Assembly: GCA_951812715.1 (NCBI GenBank)
Contig: OX638323.1
Span: forward strand, 744,001-808,000
Source of the DNA: an uncultured Pseudohongiella sp.
GTDB taxonomy: Bacteria > Pseudomonadota > Gammaproteobacteria > Pseudomonadales > Pseudohongiellaceae
Direction of reading: 5' to 3'
Length of the DNA: 64,000 bases
In this document: piece after piece, positions 48,452 to 58,905 of the stretch
Layout of the letters: each line of letters opens with the position of its first letter
How positions within the stretch are numbered: position 1 is the stretch's first letter
Made by a program: the position numbers and the translations under genes
The notes under the pieces: model-generated
Databases searched by the model: none
What the model was told of the DNA's origin: nothing
The model's input: only the letters and a program-made list of their open reading frames with translations

Positions 48452-48537
48452 CCAATCATGTAACAGGATGGCGTCATAATCGCTCGCTCGTCCTACCCCA
48501 AGGTTTGCTGTTTTCAGTTGCCTGAAATGTGCAAGTT

Positions 48538-50830
48538 TCAATATCCGATGGCGCGGCTGGATGTGACATTCCGCGAACCGCCCAAAGGAATCGACAAGCG
48601 CAGCAGCACACCGTAATCGGATTGGCCTGTTGCGTTTGCCCGTTTCACGCCTTCCAGTTCCAGCGTGAAAGGCAACGTCGATTGCCCGTTCGCGACCAGA
48701 TTCCAGGACGTTCCCCAGGCCAGCTCCCGGCCCCGCCCAGTCCAGCGCAGCCGGCTATAGGGCGTAAACAGACCCGGCAAGCCCGGTGTGCGCAATCCGG
48801 CGTAGGCCACTTCGCTTTCCATGCGAAGCCGCGAGCCTTGTGCCAGCGCTCCCGTTCCCACTGGACCGGTAATGGCGTCGGCGTTGTCCCACAATGTGGT
48901 CCGGCCGTCTCCGTCCCGGCCCCAGGAGGACGCTACCGACGCCCGGAAGCCGCGCCGTTTCAGACCCGGATCCCAGTTTGCCTGGATACCCGCGCCCCAG
49001 TCCCGGTAGCCGCTCTCATGCACCAGCAGCACACGCCCGTGCAGCGACACGTCCAGACCGCTGTTCGCATCCAGATACGCCAATCGAAATCCGGTTTCCA
49101 TGCCGGCGCCGCGGTCCGCGTCGCCGCCGTCGAAACGTCCGCCGGCCTCCACCTTCAGGCGCAACGAGCGACCCGCCGACAGCGACTCGTCGTGAATCCA
49201 TTCCAGCATCAACCGGCCCCGCCGAGCTTCGCCGCTCACCCCGGCGATATCCGCCGAAGCATCGGTCGCCAGGCGCGTCGACAAGACATCCGCCCGCACA
49301 CCCCATTCGTTGTCGCCGCGCCGGCTCAACAGCGCTCTCACGCCGCCGGCGTACATCCGAAAATCGGCATCGAAATCGTGCGCGCGGCCCAACTCTTCCA
49401 GGCCCACGTCGCCCGCGCCAAAGCCGCCAACGCCCCATACGCCAACCCGTTCGTTCGGCTGCCAGTACAGGTAGGGATGCGCCGTGTCCATGCGACTGCG
49501 CAGCAATCCGTCGGTTCCATCGTCGCTGTAATCCAGGTCGCCCCAACTGCGCATGAAGGACAGCCCAGCGAGCAGACGCTCGTCGGTATACAGATCCAGC
49601 CCTACATGAGCGGCGTCAAGGCCGCCTTTGTAGTCCGTCCCAAGCCGCTCCAGATCGCCGTTGAACTGCTGCATGTCTCCCTGGCCCCACAACACCGGCG
49701 TCCAGCTCCTCTTCCGTTCCCGCAGGTCCAGCGGAATCTCGAAACCCGCCGCCGACAGATCGCGCCCAGGGTTTCCGTTCCCCGCCGCGGTTCCCGGCAG
49801 CGCGCCTTCGAGTCCGGATCCAGAGCCTGGTTCCTGCCCGTAAGCCGCCACTCCCGGCGCCTTGCCCAGGCCAGGGTAGGTCCCCGCGACATTTGCCGGC
49901 GTCCGCGCGGATACACTCCACATCAACGATCCCGGCAACGCGCTGCCCGGGGCCGCGCCAGCGTTATCTCCCAGCAATAGCGGCTCATCAGCGACAGCCT
50001 GCAATCGACCCCACTGCCGATGCCGCTCGAAGCGACTCTCGATCGCCGTCAGCGCGCTTTCGCCCATCGAACGACCGACTACCGCCAGCAGCGCCTCCTG
50101 CGTTTGCGCGAACTGCTCAGCCGTGCGCCGCTGGTCGAATCGAACCTGGACCGAGGCGGGATCGCCCGTGCTTACCGCTTCCGGCAGCTCGCCCAGACGC
50201 AGCACAATACCCTCCCCGGGATCGTGCGCCTCGTCCATCGCGACCGCCAGGGAAACCATGCGCCGACTCTCGCCTCGCTCGAACACCAGGGATGACGGTA
50301 TGCCGCTATAGTCCTCCAGCGTCGCTCCGCCTTCGAGCGTTACCCGCAGCGGAACGTCCACGGTGCGGTCCGCGGCCGGCGACATCGTCACTTCGATTTC
50401 GCCCCGCTCACCTTCCGTTACCGTGTAGTTCGACTGCCCAAAACTCACCTGGAGGTCCACCAGGCCCTTGTCCTTGAGCGTTACCGTCGCCGCGGCCGAC
50501 TCCCCGGCCATCGCGACCTCCGGCAGGTCTCCGAATCCCAGCTCCAGCGTTTCGTCGTCGCCGTCCTCGTCAAGGTTGGCGATGATCCTGAACGCCTGTT
50601 CGGTCGCGCCGGCCGGCACGCCGAGCGTTCCCACGCCTGCCTCGGCATCCCAATCCCGCAATCCCTCGACCGCATAGTCGTCAACTGTTGTCGTTTCCGG
50701 CCGGGTCAAGCGGATCGGGATCGCCAGGGCCTGGTTCGCGGCCTGGCTCAGCGTCAACGTCACCGCCGCCGCCTCGCCTCCTTCGATCGCCGTGTAGTCG
50801 GACTCTCCGAAACTCACCACCAGCTTCGTT
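48538..50830 (-). repeat. shared C-terminal module, copy 2
   Basis: Paralogous to 26720-29200. Stretches such as the one encoding DDGTDGLLRSRMDTAHPYLY are identical at protein level. Here the barrel ends shortly after LLLRLSIPLGG, with a terminal Tyr and without the longer tail of copy 1. Confidence 0.85.
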
Positions 50831-53800
50831 TCCACCTGCAACGGCTCCGCCGCCTGGTTGCCGTTGCCGGCCAGATCCGCGGCCACGTCTTCCGGAATCT
50901 CCACCACCACCGGCTGTCCCGGCGCCGCCGGATCGATCATGGCTCGATAGACCAGCGATGAAGCCGTGATGAAATCCGTCACCGTCGCGTTGCCGAGCTG
51001 GATATCCTCCCGCGCAAAACCTTGCACCGGTTCCGAGAAGGCGATCGTCACTTCGAATTCGCCCGCGCCGGCCACAACCGGATCGGCCGGGCCGGTGACG
51101 GTTACTCGCGGCCGCTCCAGGTCCGCCTCGATGACGAACGGCTCCGAACTCTCGTTGCCGTTGCCAGCCGCGTCCGCGGCCATATCCGCCGCGATGCTTA
51201 CGGTCACCGGACCGCTTTCCGCGGGAGCGATTCGCGCGATGTAGTTCGTGCCCGAACCGTCCACGCCGTCCACCGCACCGTTGCTTACTTGCAGATCGCT
51301 CTGCTCGAAACCGGTCACTGGCTCGCTAAAGACGATCGTCGCCGTGAACACGCCGGATACGGGTCCCGCGGCTTCGCTCGCGATCGCCACCGTCGGACTC
51401 GTCAGATCCGCCTCGATGACAAAATCCGCCGCCGCGTTGCCGTTGCCGGCCGCGTCCTCGACCCTGTCCGCCGCGATGCTTACGGTCACTTCTCCGCTCT
51501 CCGCGGGAACGATCCGCGCGATGTAGTTCGTGCCCGAACCGTCCAGGCCGTCCACCGTACCGTTGCTTACTTGCAGATCGCTCTGCTCGAAGCCGGTCAC
51601 TGGCTCGCTAAAGACGATCGTCGCCGTAAACACGCGGGATACGGGTCCCGCGGCTTCGCTCGCGATCGCCACCGTCGGACCCGTCAGATCCGCCTCGATG
51701 ACAAAATCCGCCGCCGCGTTGCCGTTGCCGGCCGCGTCTTCGACCCTGTCCGCCGCGATGCTTACGGTCACTGCTCCGCTCTCCGCGGGAGTGATCCGCG
51801 CAATGTAGTTCGTGCCCGAACCGTCCACGCCGTCCACCGTACCGTTGCTTACTTGCAGATCGCTCTGCTCGAAGCCGGTTACCGGCTCGCTAAAGACGAT
51901 CGTCGCCGTGAACGCGCCGGATACGGGTCCCGCGGCTTTGCTCGAGATCGCCACCGTCGGACCCGTCAGATCCGCCTCGATGACAAAATCCGCCGCCGCC
52001 GCGTTGCCGTTGCCGGCCGCGTCTTCGACCCTGTCCGCCGCGATGCTTACGGTCACTTCTCCGCTCTCCGCGGGAGTGATCCGCGCGATGTAGTTCGTGC
52101 CCGAACCGTCCACGCCGTCCACCGTACCGTTGCTTACTTGCAGATCGCTCTGCTCGAAGCCGGTTACCGGCTTGCTAAAGACGATCGTCGCCGTGAACGC
52201 GCCGGATACGGGTCCCGCGGCTTCGCTCGAGATCGCCACCGTCGGACCCGTCAGATCCGCCTCGATGACAAACGCCTCCGCCGCCGCGTTATCGTTGCCG
52301 GCACTATCCCTGGCCACGTTCGCGGCCACCTCCAACTTGACCTCGCCGGTCGCTTCCGGCGTGACCGTGATGGTGTATTCCCGCAAAGAATTTCGACCGA
52401 AATTCGAGACCGCGCCGTTGCTCACCTCAATATCCGTCAGCGTGAAACCAAACACAATCTCGCTGAAGCGGATCGTCGCCGTGAAGGCGCCAGCCACGGG
52501 TCCCGTGACTTCGCTCGTGATTGTCGCCACCGGATTTGTCAAATCCGACTCGACAACAAGATCCGCCGCCGCTTCGTTGCCGTTGCCGACCGCGTCCTCG
52601 GCCGCGTCCGCCGCGACACTTATGGTCACCGCACCGCTAAGCGAGGGGGCAATCCGCGCCGTGTAGTTCTGCTCCGAACCGCTGAAGCCGACCACCGAAC
52701 CGTTGCTTACCTGCACATCGCTCTGCTCGAAACCGGTCACCGCCTCGTCAAAAACGATACTCACCACGAACGTACCGGTCACGGGTTCCGAGGCTTCGCT
52801 GGCGATCTCCAGCGTCGGTCCCGTCAGATCCGCCTCGACGATAAAATCCGCCGCCGCCTCGTTGCCGTTGCCGGCCGCGTCCTCGGCCGCGTCCGCCGCG
52901 ACGCTTACGGTCACCGCGCCGCTCCGTGAAGGGGCGATCCACGCCGTGTAGTTCGTCTGCGAACCGCTGAAGCGGGTCACCGAACCGTTGGTGACTTGCA
53001 CATCGCTCTGCTCGAAGCCGATTACCGCCTCATCGAAAACGATGTTTACCTCGAACGCGCCACCCACCGGGCCAACGGCCTCGCTGGCGATCGTCAGCGC
53101 CGGTCTCGTCAGATCCGCCTCGATCACCAAAGACTCCGCCGACTTGTTGCCGTTGTCGCCGCTGTCCGTGGCCACGTTCCTTTTCACGTCCACGCTGACC
53201 TCACCGGTCGCTTCCGGCATGACCGCGATCGTGTAAGCCTGAGAAGAACGCTGTTCGAATTCCAGCACCGTTCCGTTGCGCACATCAATATCTTCGATAG
53301 TGAAGCCGTCTACGATCTCCGAGAAAAATATTGCCACCGGGAAAGGGCCGCTCACCGGACCCGATGACGTCGTCTGAATCTCCAGCGTCGGTCTGAATGT
53401 GTCCTCCGAGTTCGTCAGATCCGCATCGATGATGAAGTCCTCCGCCGCCTCGTTGCCGTTGCCGGCCGCGTCCTTGACCTGGTCGGCATCGATGCTTACG
53501 GTCACTTCTCCGGTCTCCGCGGGGGTGATCTCCGCCGTGTAGTTCATCTCCGAACCGCTGAAGTCGGTCACCGCGCCATTGGTCACCGTGATCTCGCGCC
53601 GTTCGAAACCGGTCACCGCCTCACTAAAGGTGATGTTCACTTCGAATGCGCCGGATACGGGTTCCGCGGCTGCGCTGGTGATCGCCAGCGTCGGATTCGT
53701 CAGATCCGCCTCGATGACGAAATCCTCCGCTGCCTCGTTACCGTTGCCGGCCGCGTCCTCGGCCTGGTCCGAGCCAATGCTTACGGTCACGTCCCCGCTC

Positions 53801-56800
53801 TCCGAAGGGGTGATCTCGGCCGTGTAGCTCCTTCCCGAACCGCTGAAATCGGTCACCGCGCCATTCGCCACCGTGATTTCGCTCTGTTCGAATCCGGTTA
53901 CCGCTTCATCAAAAGTAATGTCCACTTCGAAGGCGCCGGACACGGGTTCTGCGGCTGCGCTGGTGATCGCCACCGTCGGATTCGTCAGATCCGCCTCGAT
54001 GATCAATGTTTCCGCCGCCTCATTGCCTTTGTTGCCGCCGTCCGTAGCCACGTCCGCTTCCACATCCACCCTGACCTCACCGGTCGCTTGCGGCGTGATC
54101 GTGATCGTGTAAATCTGCGTAGAAATTTCCTTGAATTCCGAGATCGTTCCGTTGCGAACGCCAATATCATCGACGGTGAAGCCGTCCACGATTTGGGAGA
54201 AAGTTATTGCCACCCCGAAAGCGCCGCCAACCGGGCTCGACGCCTCCGTCAGAATTCTAGTCCTCGGGCCGATCTCGTCTTCCGAATCCGTCAGATCCGC
54301 CTCGATGACGAAATCCTCCGCCGCCGCGTTGCCGTTGCCGGCCGCGTCCTCGGCCTGGTCCGCGCCAATGCTTACGGTCACTTCCCCGCTGTCCGAAGGG
54401 GTGATCTCAGCCGTGTAGCTCGTCTCCGAACCGCTGAAGTCGGTCACCGAGCCATTCGTTACCGTGATATCGCCTTGTTCGAAACCGGTCACCGCCTCAT
54501 TAAAGGTGATATTCAGTTCGAATGCGCCGGACACGGGTTCCGCGGCTGCGCTGGTGATCGCCACCGTCGGATTCGTCAGATCCGCCTCGATGTCAAAACC
54601 TCCTGACACCCTGTTACCATTGCCGGCCGCGTCCTCGACCGTGAGCGCATCAATCTTCACGAGCACTCTGCCACTCCCCGAAGGAGTAATCTCCGCCGTG
54701 TACTTTGCCTCCGAACCGCTGAAGTCGGTCACCGCGCCATTCGCCACAGTAATATCGCTCTGTTCGAAACCCGTTACCGCCTCACTAAAGGTGATGTTCA
54801 CTTCGAATGCGCCGGATACGGGTTCCGAGGCTTCGCTTGTGATCGCCACGGTCGGACTCGTCAAATCCGCTTCGATGACAAAGTCTTCCGCTGCCTCGTT
54901 GCTGTTGCCGGCTTCGTCCTCGGCCTTGTCCGCACCAATGCTTACGGTTACCTCTCCGGTCTGCGAAGGGGTAATCTCCGCCGTGTAGCTCGTCTCCGAA
55001 CCGCTGAAGTCGGTCACCGTGCCATTCGTTACCGTAATATCGCCTTGTTCGAATCCGGTTACCGCTTCATCAAAAGTAAAGTCCACATCGAAGGCGCCGG
55101 ACACAGGTCCCGAGGCTTCGCTGGTGATCGCCAGCGTCGGATTCGTCAGATCCGCCTCGATTACCAAGGACTCCGCCGCCTCGTTGCCGTTGTCGGCATC
55201 GTCCACGGCCACATTCGCTTTCACGTCCACCTTGACCTCACCGGTCGCTTCCGGCGTGATCGTGGCCGTATACGTCCGCGAAGAAATCTCCTTGAAATTC
55301 GACGCCGTACCGTTGCTCACGTCAATATCCGCGAGCGTGAAGCCGGACACGTTCTCGGAGAAGCTTATTCGCGCCTCGAAAGCGCCGCCCACCGGGCTCG
55401 ACGCCTCAGTCTGAATTGCAAGAGTCGGGTTGGTCTCGTCCTCCGAATCCGTCAGATCCGCCTCGATGACGAAATCCTCCGCCGCCTCGTTGCCGTTGCC
55501 GGCCGCGTCCTCGGCCTGGTCCGCGCCAATGCTTACGGTTACCTCTCCGGTCTGCGAAGGGGTAATCTCCGCCGTGTAGCTCATCTCCGAACCGCTGAAG
55601 TCGGTCACCGAGCCATTCGTTACCGTGATATCGCTCTGTTCGAATCCGGTTACCGCTTCATCAAAAGTAATGTCCACTTCGAAGGCGCCGGATACGGGTT
55701 CCGCGGCTGCGCTGGTGATCGCCAGCGTCGGATTCGTCAGATCCGCCTCAATGACGAAATCCTCCGCCGCCGCGTTGCCGTTGCCGGCTTCGTCTTCGGC
55801 CTGGTCCGCACCAATACTTACGGTTACCTCCCCGCTCTGCGAAGGAGTGATCTCCGCCGTGTAGCTCGTCTCCGAACCGCTGAAGTCGGTCACCGCGCCA
55901 TTGACCAGGGTGATATCACTTTGTTCGAAACCCGTTACCGCCTCACTAAAGGTGATGTTCAGTTCGAATGCGCCGGATACGGGTTCCGAGGCTTCGCTGG
56001 TGATCGCCAGCGTCGGATTCGTCAGATCCGCCTCGATGATCAATGTTTCCGCCGCCTGATTGCCTTTGTCGCCGCCGTCCGTAGCCACGTCCGCTTCCAC
56101 ATCCACCCTGACCTCACCGGTCGCTTGCGGTGTGATCGTGATCGTGTAAATCTGCGTAGAAATTTCCTCGAATTCCGAGATCGTTCCGTTGCGAACGCCA
56201 ATATCATCGACGGTGAAGCCGTCCACGATTTCGGAGAAAACTATTGCCACCTCGAAAGGGCCGCCAACCGGGCTCGACGCCTCCGTCTGAATTCTAGTCC
56301 TCGGGCCGATCTCGTCTTCCGAATCCGTCAGATCCGCCTCGATGACGAAATCCTCCGCAGCCTCGTTGCCGTTGCCGGCTTCGTCTTCGGCCTGGTCCGC
56401 GCCCACGCTTACGGTTACCTCTCCGGTCTGCGAAGGGGTAATCTCCGCCGTGTAGCTCGTCTCCGAACCGCTGAAATCGGTCACCGCGCCATTGACCACG
56501 GTGATATCACTTTGTTCGAAACCCGTTACCGCCTCACTAAAGGTGATGTTCAGTTCGAATGCGCCGGACACGGGTTCGGATGCTTCGCTGGTGATCGCCA
56601 ACGTCGGATCCGTCAGATCCGCTTCGATGACGAAATCCTCCGCCGCCGCGTTGCCGTTGCCGGCTTCGTCTTCGGCCTCGTCCGCGCCCACGCTTACGGT
56701 TACCTCTCCGGTCTGCGAAGGGGTAATCTCCGCCGTGTAGCTCGTCTCCGAACCGCTGAAATCGGTCACCGCGCCATTGACCACGGTGATATCACTTTGT

Positions 56801-58905
56801 TCGAAACCCGTTACCGCCTCACTAAAGGTGATGTTCAGTTCGAATGCGCCGGACACGGGTTCGGATGCTTCGCTGGTGATCGCCAACGTCGGATCCGTCA
56901 GATCCGCTTCGATGACGAAATCCTCCGCCGCCGCGTTGCCGTTGCCGGCTTCGTCTTCGGCCTCGTCCGCGCCCACGCTTACGGTTACCTCTCCGGTCTG
57001 CGAAGGGGTAATCTCCGCCGTGTAGTTCGTCTCCGAACCGCTGAAATCGGTCACCGCGCCATTGACCACGGTGATATCACTTTGTTCGAAACCCGTTACC
57101 GCCTCACTAAAGGTGATGTTCAGTTCGAATGCGCCGGACACGGGTTCGGATGCTTCGCTGGTGATCACCAACGTCGGATCCGTCAGATCCGCCTCGATGG
57201 CGAAATCCTCCGCCGCCGCGTTGCCGTTGCCGGCTTCGTCTTCGGCCTGGTCAGCACCAACGCTTACGGTTACCTCTCCGGTCTGCGAAGGGGTAATCTC
57301 CGCCGTGTAGCTCGTCTCCGAACCACTGAAGTCGGTCACCGCGCCATTCGTCACCGTGATATCGCCTTGTTCGAAACCCGTCACCGCCTCGTCAAAAACG
57401 ATGTTCACCTCGAACGCGCCGGACACGGGTCCCGAGGCTTCGCTGGTGATCGCCAGCGTCGGATTCGTCAGATCCGCCTCGATGGCGAAATCCTCCGCCG
57501 CCGCGTTGCCGTTGCCGGCTTCGTCTTCGGCCTTGTCCGCACCAACGCTTATGGTTACCTCTCCGCTGTCCGCGGGGGTGATCTCCGCCGTGTAGTCCGT
57601 CTCCGAACCGCTGAAATCGGTCACCGAGCCATTCGTTACCGTGATATCGCCTTGTTCAAAACCCGTCACCACCTCATCGAAAACGATTTCCACTTTGAAG
57701 GCGCCGGACACCGGTTCCGCGGCTTCGCTCGCGATCGCCACCGTCGGATTCGTCAGATCCGCTTCGACTACTAACGTCTCCGCCGCCTCATTGCTGTACC
57801 CGTCATTGTCCGTGGCTACGTTCGATTTCACATCGACCTTGACCTCACCGGTCGCTTCAGGCGTGATCGTGATCTTGTAAGTCCGCGAAGAAAGCTTCTC
57901 GAAATTCGACGCCGCTCCGTTGCTCACATCAATGTCCGCGAGAGTGAAGTCGGACACGTCATCGATGAATTCTATTTCCACGTCGAACGCGCCGCCTACT
58001 GGCGCCGATGCGTCCGTCCGAATCATCAGCGTCAGCTTATAGCTGTCGATCTCGGTCGCGGTAACGGAATCGATAGCGGTGATGACATCGTCGTTGTAGC
58101 TAGGGTCATTACCCGCCAGAACGTGCTCGAAGATCGCAACACCGTCCAGCTTGTCGGAGTCATTGGCCGCCGAAATAGATATCGACTTCGGAATATTCCA
58201 GTCTGCCCTTGTGAAGCTCACGCTATCCTTCGCCGCCGTCAGGTCTTCGTCATTCCTGGACTGCGGCCGCAATAAGACAATGACCTCGCGCACCGGTTCG
58301 GTATCGAGCCTCACTGTATATTCATTGGAACCGCCCTCCGGCACCGACAGCGCCTGTGGCGAGATCGTCACTCCAACCGGATCGTTGTCGACTTCGGTCG
58401 CCAAGACTCCGCTGATCTGATTCCCGTCATAGACGCTGTCGGTGCTTTCCACAATGTGGCGGAATGTAGCTGAGCCGTCTTCGCCGTCCAAATCCTCCGC
58501 CGCCGAGATCGTCACCGTCTGCGGCGCATCCCAGTTTTCGACAGTAAAGGTAAGCTTGTTCGGTTCTGCCGTCAGGCTATTGCCGGATTCGCTCCCCTGG
58601 AGCAAGCGCTCCACCTCGATCGTGACATCCGCCGTCGGCTGGCGGGGGATCCTTACTGTGTATTCCGCCGAGCCACCCTCCGGCACGCTCAGCCGAGTCG
58701 GGGAGACTGTCGCACCCTGAGCCAATGCGATGCCAGGGAAAAGCACCAGAACGGCCCAGAACAACACGTCCCAGGCCAATCGAATAAAGCTCGAGGATTT
58801 TTTGGGAACCCGCGAAGAATTCTCGATCTCTTGAAGACAAACAAGGTTATTTGTTGAAGGGCGCGCGACCTGCTGGTATCCACCCCGACGATTACTACGT
58901 TTCAT
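48538..58905 (-). CDS. giant autotransporter-like surface protein, about 3,455 aa (Ig-like/Calx-beta)
   Basis: A single 10.4-kb gene. The ATG at 58905 (MKRSNRRGG) is preferred over the GTG eight codons upstream because GGAG stands 6 nt before it. The N-terminus is a long basic region followed by the hydrophobic signal DVLFWAVLVLFPGIALAQ, an extended signal peptide like those of large autotransporters. Layout: two Calx-beta-like domains (about residues 60-285); 25 bacterial Ig-like units of about 95 aa (about 290-2690) of the type PVSGAFEVNITFSEAVTGFE; two Calx-beta domains; the RRTAEQFA helical segment; a linker; and a beta-barrel (about 3060-3455) ending in Tyr. The last ~765 residues are nearly those of the neighbouring 6,799-aa protein. 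Repeated Asp/Glu-rich loops suggest calcium binding. A role in adhesion is inferred. Confidence 0.9.
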   Translation of the reverse strand: MKRSNRRGGYQQVARPSTNNLVCLQEIENSSRVPKKSSSFIRLAWDVLFWAVLVLFPGIALAQGATVSPTRLSVPEGGSAEYTVRIPRQPTADVTIEVERLLQGSESGNSLTAEPNKLTFTVENWDAPQTVTISAAEDLDGEDGSATFRHIVESTDSVYDGNQISGVLATEVDNDPVGVTISPQALSVPEGGSNEYTVRLDTEPVREVIVLLRPQSRNDEDLTAAKDSVSFTRADWNIPKSISISAANDSDKLDGVAIFEHVLAGNDPSYNDDVITAIDSVTATEIDSYKLTLMIRTDASAPVGGAFDVEIEFIDDVSDFTLADIDVSNGAASNFEKLSSRTYKITITPEATGEVKVDVKSNVATDNDGYSNEAAETLVVEADLTNPTVAIASEAAEPVSGAFKVEIVFDEVVTGFEQGDITVTNGSVTDFSGSETDYTAEITPADSGEVTISVGADKAEDEAGNGNAAAEDFAIEADLTNPTLAITSEASGPVSGAFEVNIVFDEAVTGFEQGDITVTNGAVTDFSGSETSYTAEITPSQTGEVTVSVGADQAEDEAGNGNAAAEDFAIEADLTDPTLVITSEASEPVSGAFELNITFSEAVTGFEQSDITVVNGAVTDFSGSETNYTAEITPSQTGEVTVSVGADEAEDEAGNGNAAAEDFVIEADLTDPTLAITSEASEPVSGAFELNITFSEAVTGFEQSDITVVNGAVTDFSGSETSYTAEITPSQTGEVTVSVGADEAEDEAGNGNAAAEDFVIEADLTDPTLAITSEASEPVSGAFELNITFSEAVTGFEQSDITVVNGAVTDFSGSETSYTAEITPSQTGEVTVSVGADQAEDEAGNGNEAAEDFVIEADLTDSEDEIGPRTRIQTEASSPVGGPFEVAIVFSEIVDGFTVDDIGVRNGTISEFEEISTQIYTITITPQATGEVRVDVEADVATDGGDKGNQAAETLIIEADLTNPTLAITSEASEPVSGAFELNITFSEAVTGFEQSDITLVNGAVTDFSGSETSYTAEITPSQSGEVTVSIGADQAEDEAGNGNAAAEDFVIEADLTNPTLAITSAAAEPVSGAFEVDITFDEAVTGFEQSDITVTNGSVTDFSGSEMSYTAEITPSQTGEVTVSIGADQAEDAAGNGNEAAEDFVIEADLTDSEDETNPTLAIQTEASSPVGGAFEARISFSENVSGFTLADIDVSNGTASNFKEISSRTYTATITPEATGEVKVDVKANVAVDDADNGNEAAESLVIEADLTNPTLAITSEASGPVSGAFDVDFTFDEAVTGFEQGDITVTNGTVTDFSGSETSYTAEITPSQTGEVTVSIGADKAEDEAGNSNEAAEDFVIEADLTSPTVAITSEASEPVSGAFEVNITFSEAVTGFEQSDITVANGAVTDFSGSEAKYTAEITPSGSGRVLVKIDALTVEDAAGNGNRVSGGFDIEADLTNPTVAITSAAAEPVSGAFELNITFNEAVTGFEQGDITVTNGSVTDFSGSETSYTAEITPSDSGEVTVSIGADQAEDAAGNGNAAAEDFVIEADLTDSEDEIGPRTRILTEASSPVGGAFGVAITFSQIVDGFTVDDIGVRNGTISEFKEISTQIYTITITPQATGEVRVDVEADVATDGGNKGNEAAETLIIEADLTNPTVAITSAAAEPVSGAFEVDITFDEAVTGFEQSEITVANGAVTDFSGSGRSYTAEITPSESGDVTVSIGSDQAEDAAGNGNEAAEDFVIEADLTNPTLAITSAAAEPVSGAFEVNITFSEAVTGFERREITVTNGAVTDFSGSEMNYTAEITPAETGEVTVSIDADQVKDAAGNGNEAAEDFIIDADLTNSEDTFRPTLEIQTTSSGPVSGPFPVAIFFSEIVDGFTIEDIDVRNGTVLEFEQRSSQAYTIAVMPEATGEVSVDVKRNVATDSGDNGNKSAESLVIEADLTRPALTIASEAVGPVGGAFEVNIVFDEAVIGFEQSDVQVTNGSVTRFSGSQTNYTAWIAPSRSGAVTVSVAADAAEDAAGNGNEAAADFIVEADLTGPTLEIASEASEPVTGTFVVSIVFDEAVTGFEQSDVQVSNGSVVGFSGSEQNYTARIAPSLSGAVTISVAADAAEDAVGNGNEAAADLVVESDLTNPVATITSEVTGPVAGAFTATIRFSEIVFGFTLTDIEVSNGAVSNFGRNSLREYTITVTPEATGEVKLEVAANVARDSAGNDNAAAEAFVIEADLTGPTVAISSEAAGPVSGAFTATIVFSKPVTGFEQSDLQVSNGTVDGVDGSGTNYIARITPAESGEVTVSIAADRVEDAAGNGNAAAADFVIEADLTGPTVAISSKAAGPVSGAFTATIVFSEPVTGFEQSDLQVSNGTVDGVDGSGTNYIARITPAESGAVTVSIAADRVEDAAGNGNAAADFVIEADLTGPTVAIASEAAGPVSRVFTATIVFSEPVTGFEQSDLQVSNGTVDGLDGSGTNYIARIVPAESGEVTVSIAADRVEDAAGNGNAAADFVIEADLTSPTVAIASEAAGPVSGVFTATIVFSEPVTGFEQSDLQVSNGAVDGVDGSGTNYIARIAPAESGPVTVSIAADMAADAAGNGNESSEPFVIEADLERPRVTVTGPADPVVAGAGEFEVTIAFSEPVQGFAREDIQLGNATVTDFITASSLVYRAMIDPAAPGQPVVVEIPEDVAADLAGNGNQAAEPLQVETKLVVSFGESDYTAIEGGEAAAVTLTLSQAANQALAIPIRLTRPETTTVDDYAVEGLRDWDAEAGVGTLGVPAGATEQAFRIIANLDEDGDDETLELGFGDLPEVAMAGESAAATVTLKDKGLVDLQVSFGQSNYTVTEGERGEIEVTMSPAADRTVDVPLRVTLEGGATLEDYSGIPSSLVFERGESRRMVSLAVAMDEAHDPGEGIVLRLGELPEAVSTGDPASVQVRFDQRRTAEQFAQTQEALLAVVGRSMGESALTAIESRFERHRQWGRLQAVADEPLLLGDNAGAAPGSALPGSLMWSVSARTPANVAGTYPGLGKAPGVAAYGQEPGSGSGLEGALPGTAAGNGNPGRDLSAAGFEIPLDLRERKRSWTPVLWGQGDMQQFNGDLERLGTDYKGGLDAAHVGLDLYTDERLLAGLSFMRSWGDLDYSDDGTDGLLRSRMDTAHPYLYWQPNERVGVWGVGGFGAGDVGLEELGRAHDFDADFRMYAGGVRALLSRRGDNEWGVRADVLSTRLATDASADIAGVSGEARRGRLMLEWIHDESLSAGRSLRLKVEAGGRFDGGDADRGAGMETGFRLAYLDANSGLDVSLHGRVLLVHESGYRDWGAGIQANWDPGLKRRGFRASVASSWGRDGDGRTTLWDNADAITGPVGTGALAQGSRLRMESEVAYAGLRTPGLPGLFTPYSRLRWTGRGRELAWGTSWNLVANGQSTLPFTLELEGVKRANATGQSDYGVLLRLSIPLGGSRNVTSSRAIGY
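50830..58040 (-). repeat. 25 tandem Ig-like-encoding units of about 285 bp
   Basis: Two subtypes can be told apart: the common one with GFEQSDITVTNG...AEDEAGNGN, and a rarer one (units 1, 7, 10, 14, 17 and 20) with GFTLADIDVSNG or GFTVDDIGVRNG and ATGEV.VDV. Three consecutive common units between about 56350 and 57200 are almost identical with a 285-bp period. A similar run lies at 51248-52097. Confidence 0.88.

Larger units (their letters stand above)
47120..48537. other. 1.4-kb intergenic region between the two giant genes
   Basis: No supported gene on either strand; the short frames have no recognisable features. An AT-rich patch at 47850-47940, including TATAAT at 47896-47901, stands out from the GC-rich surroundings. 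Two strong inverted repeats lie at 48256-48320 and 48399-48451 (listed separately). The promoter of the 6,799-aa gene should be near the left part if it is not co-transcribed with the upstream giant gene. Confidence 0.6.

Noticed and set aside
55045..57774. 909-codon plus-strand open frame
   Set aside because: Antisense shadow of the Ig-like repeats; periodic only because the sense strand is periodic.
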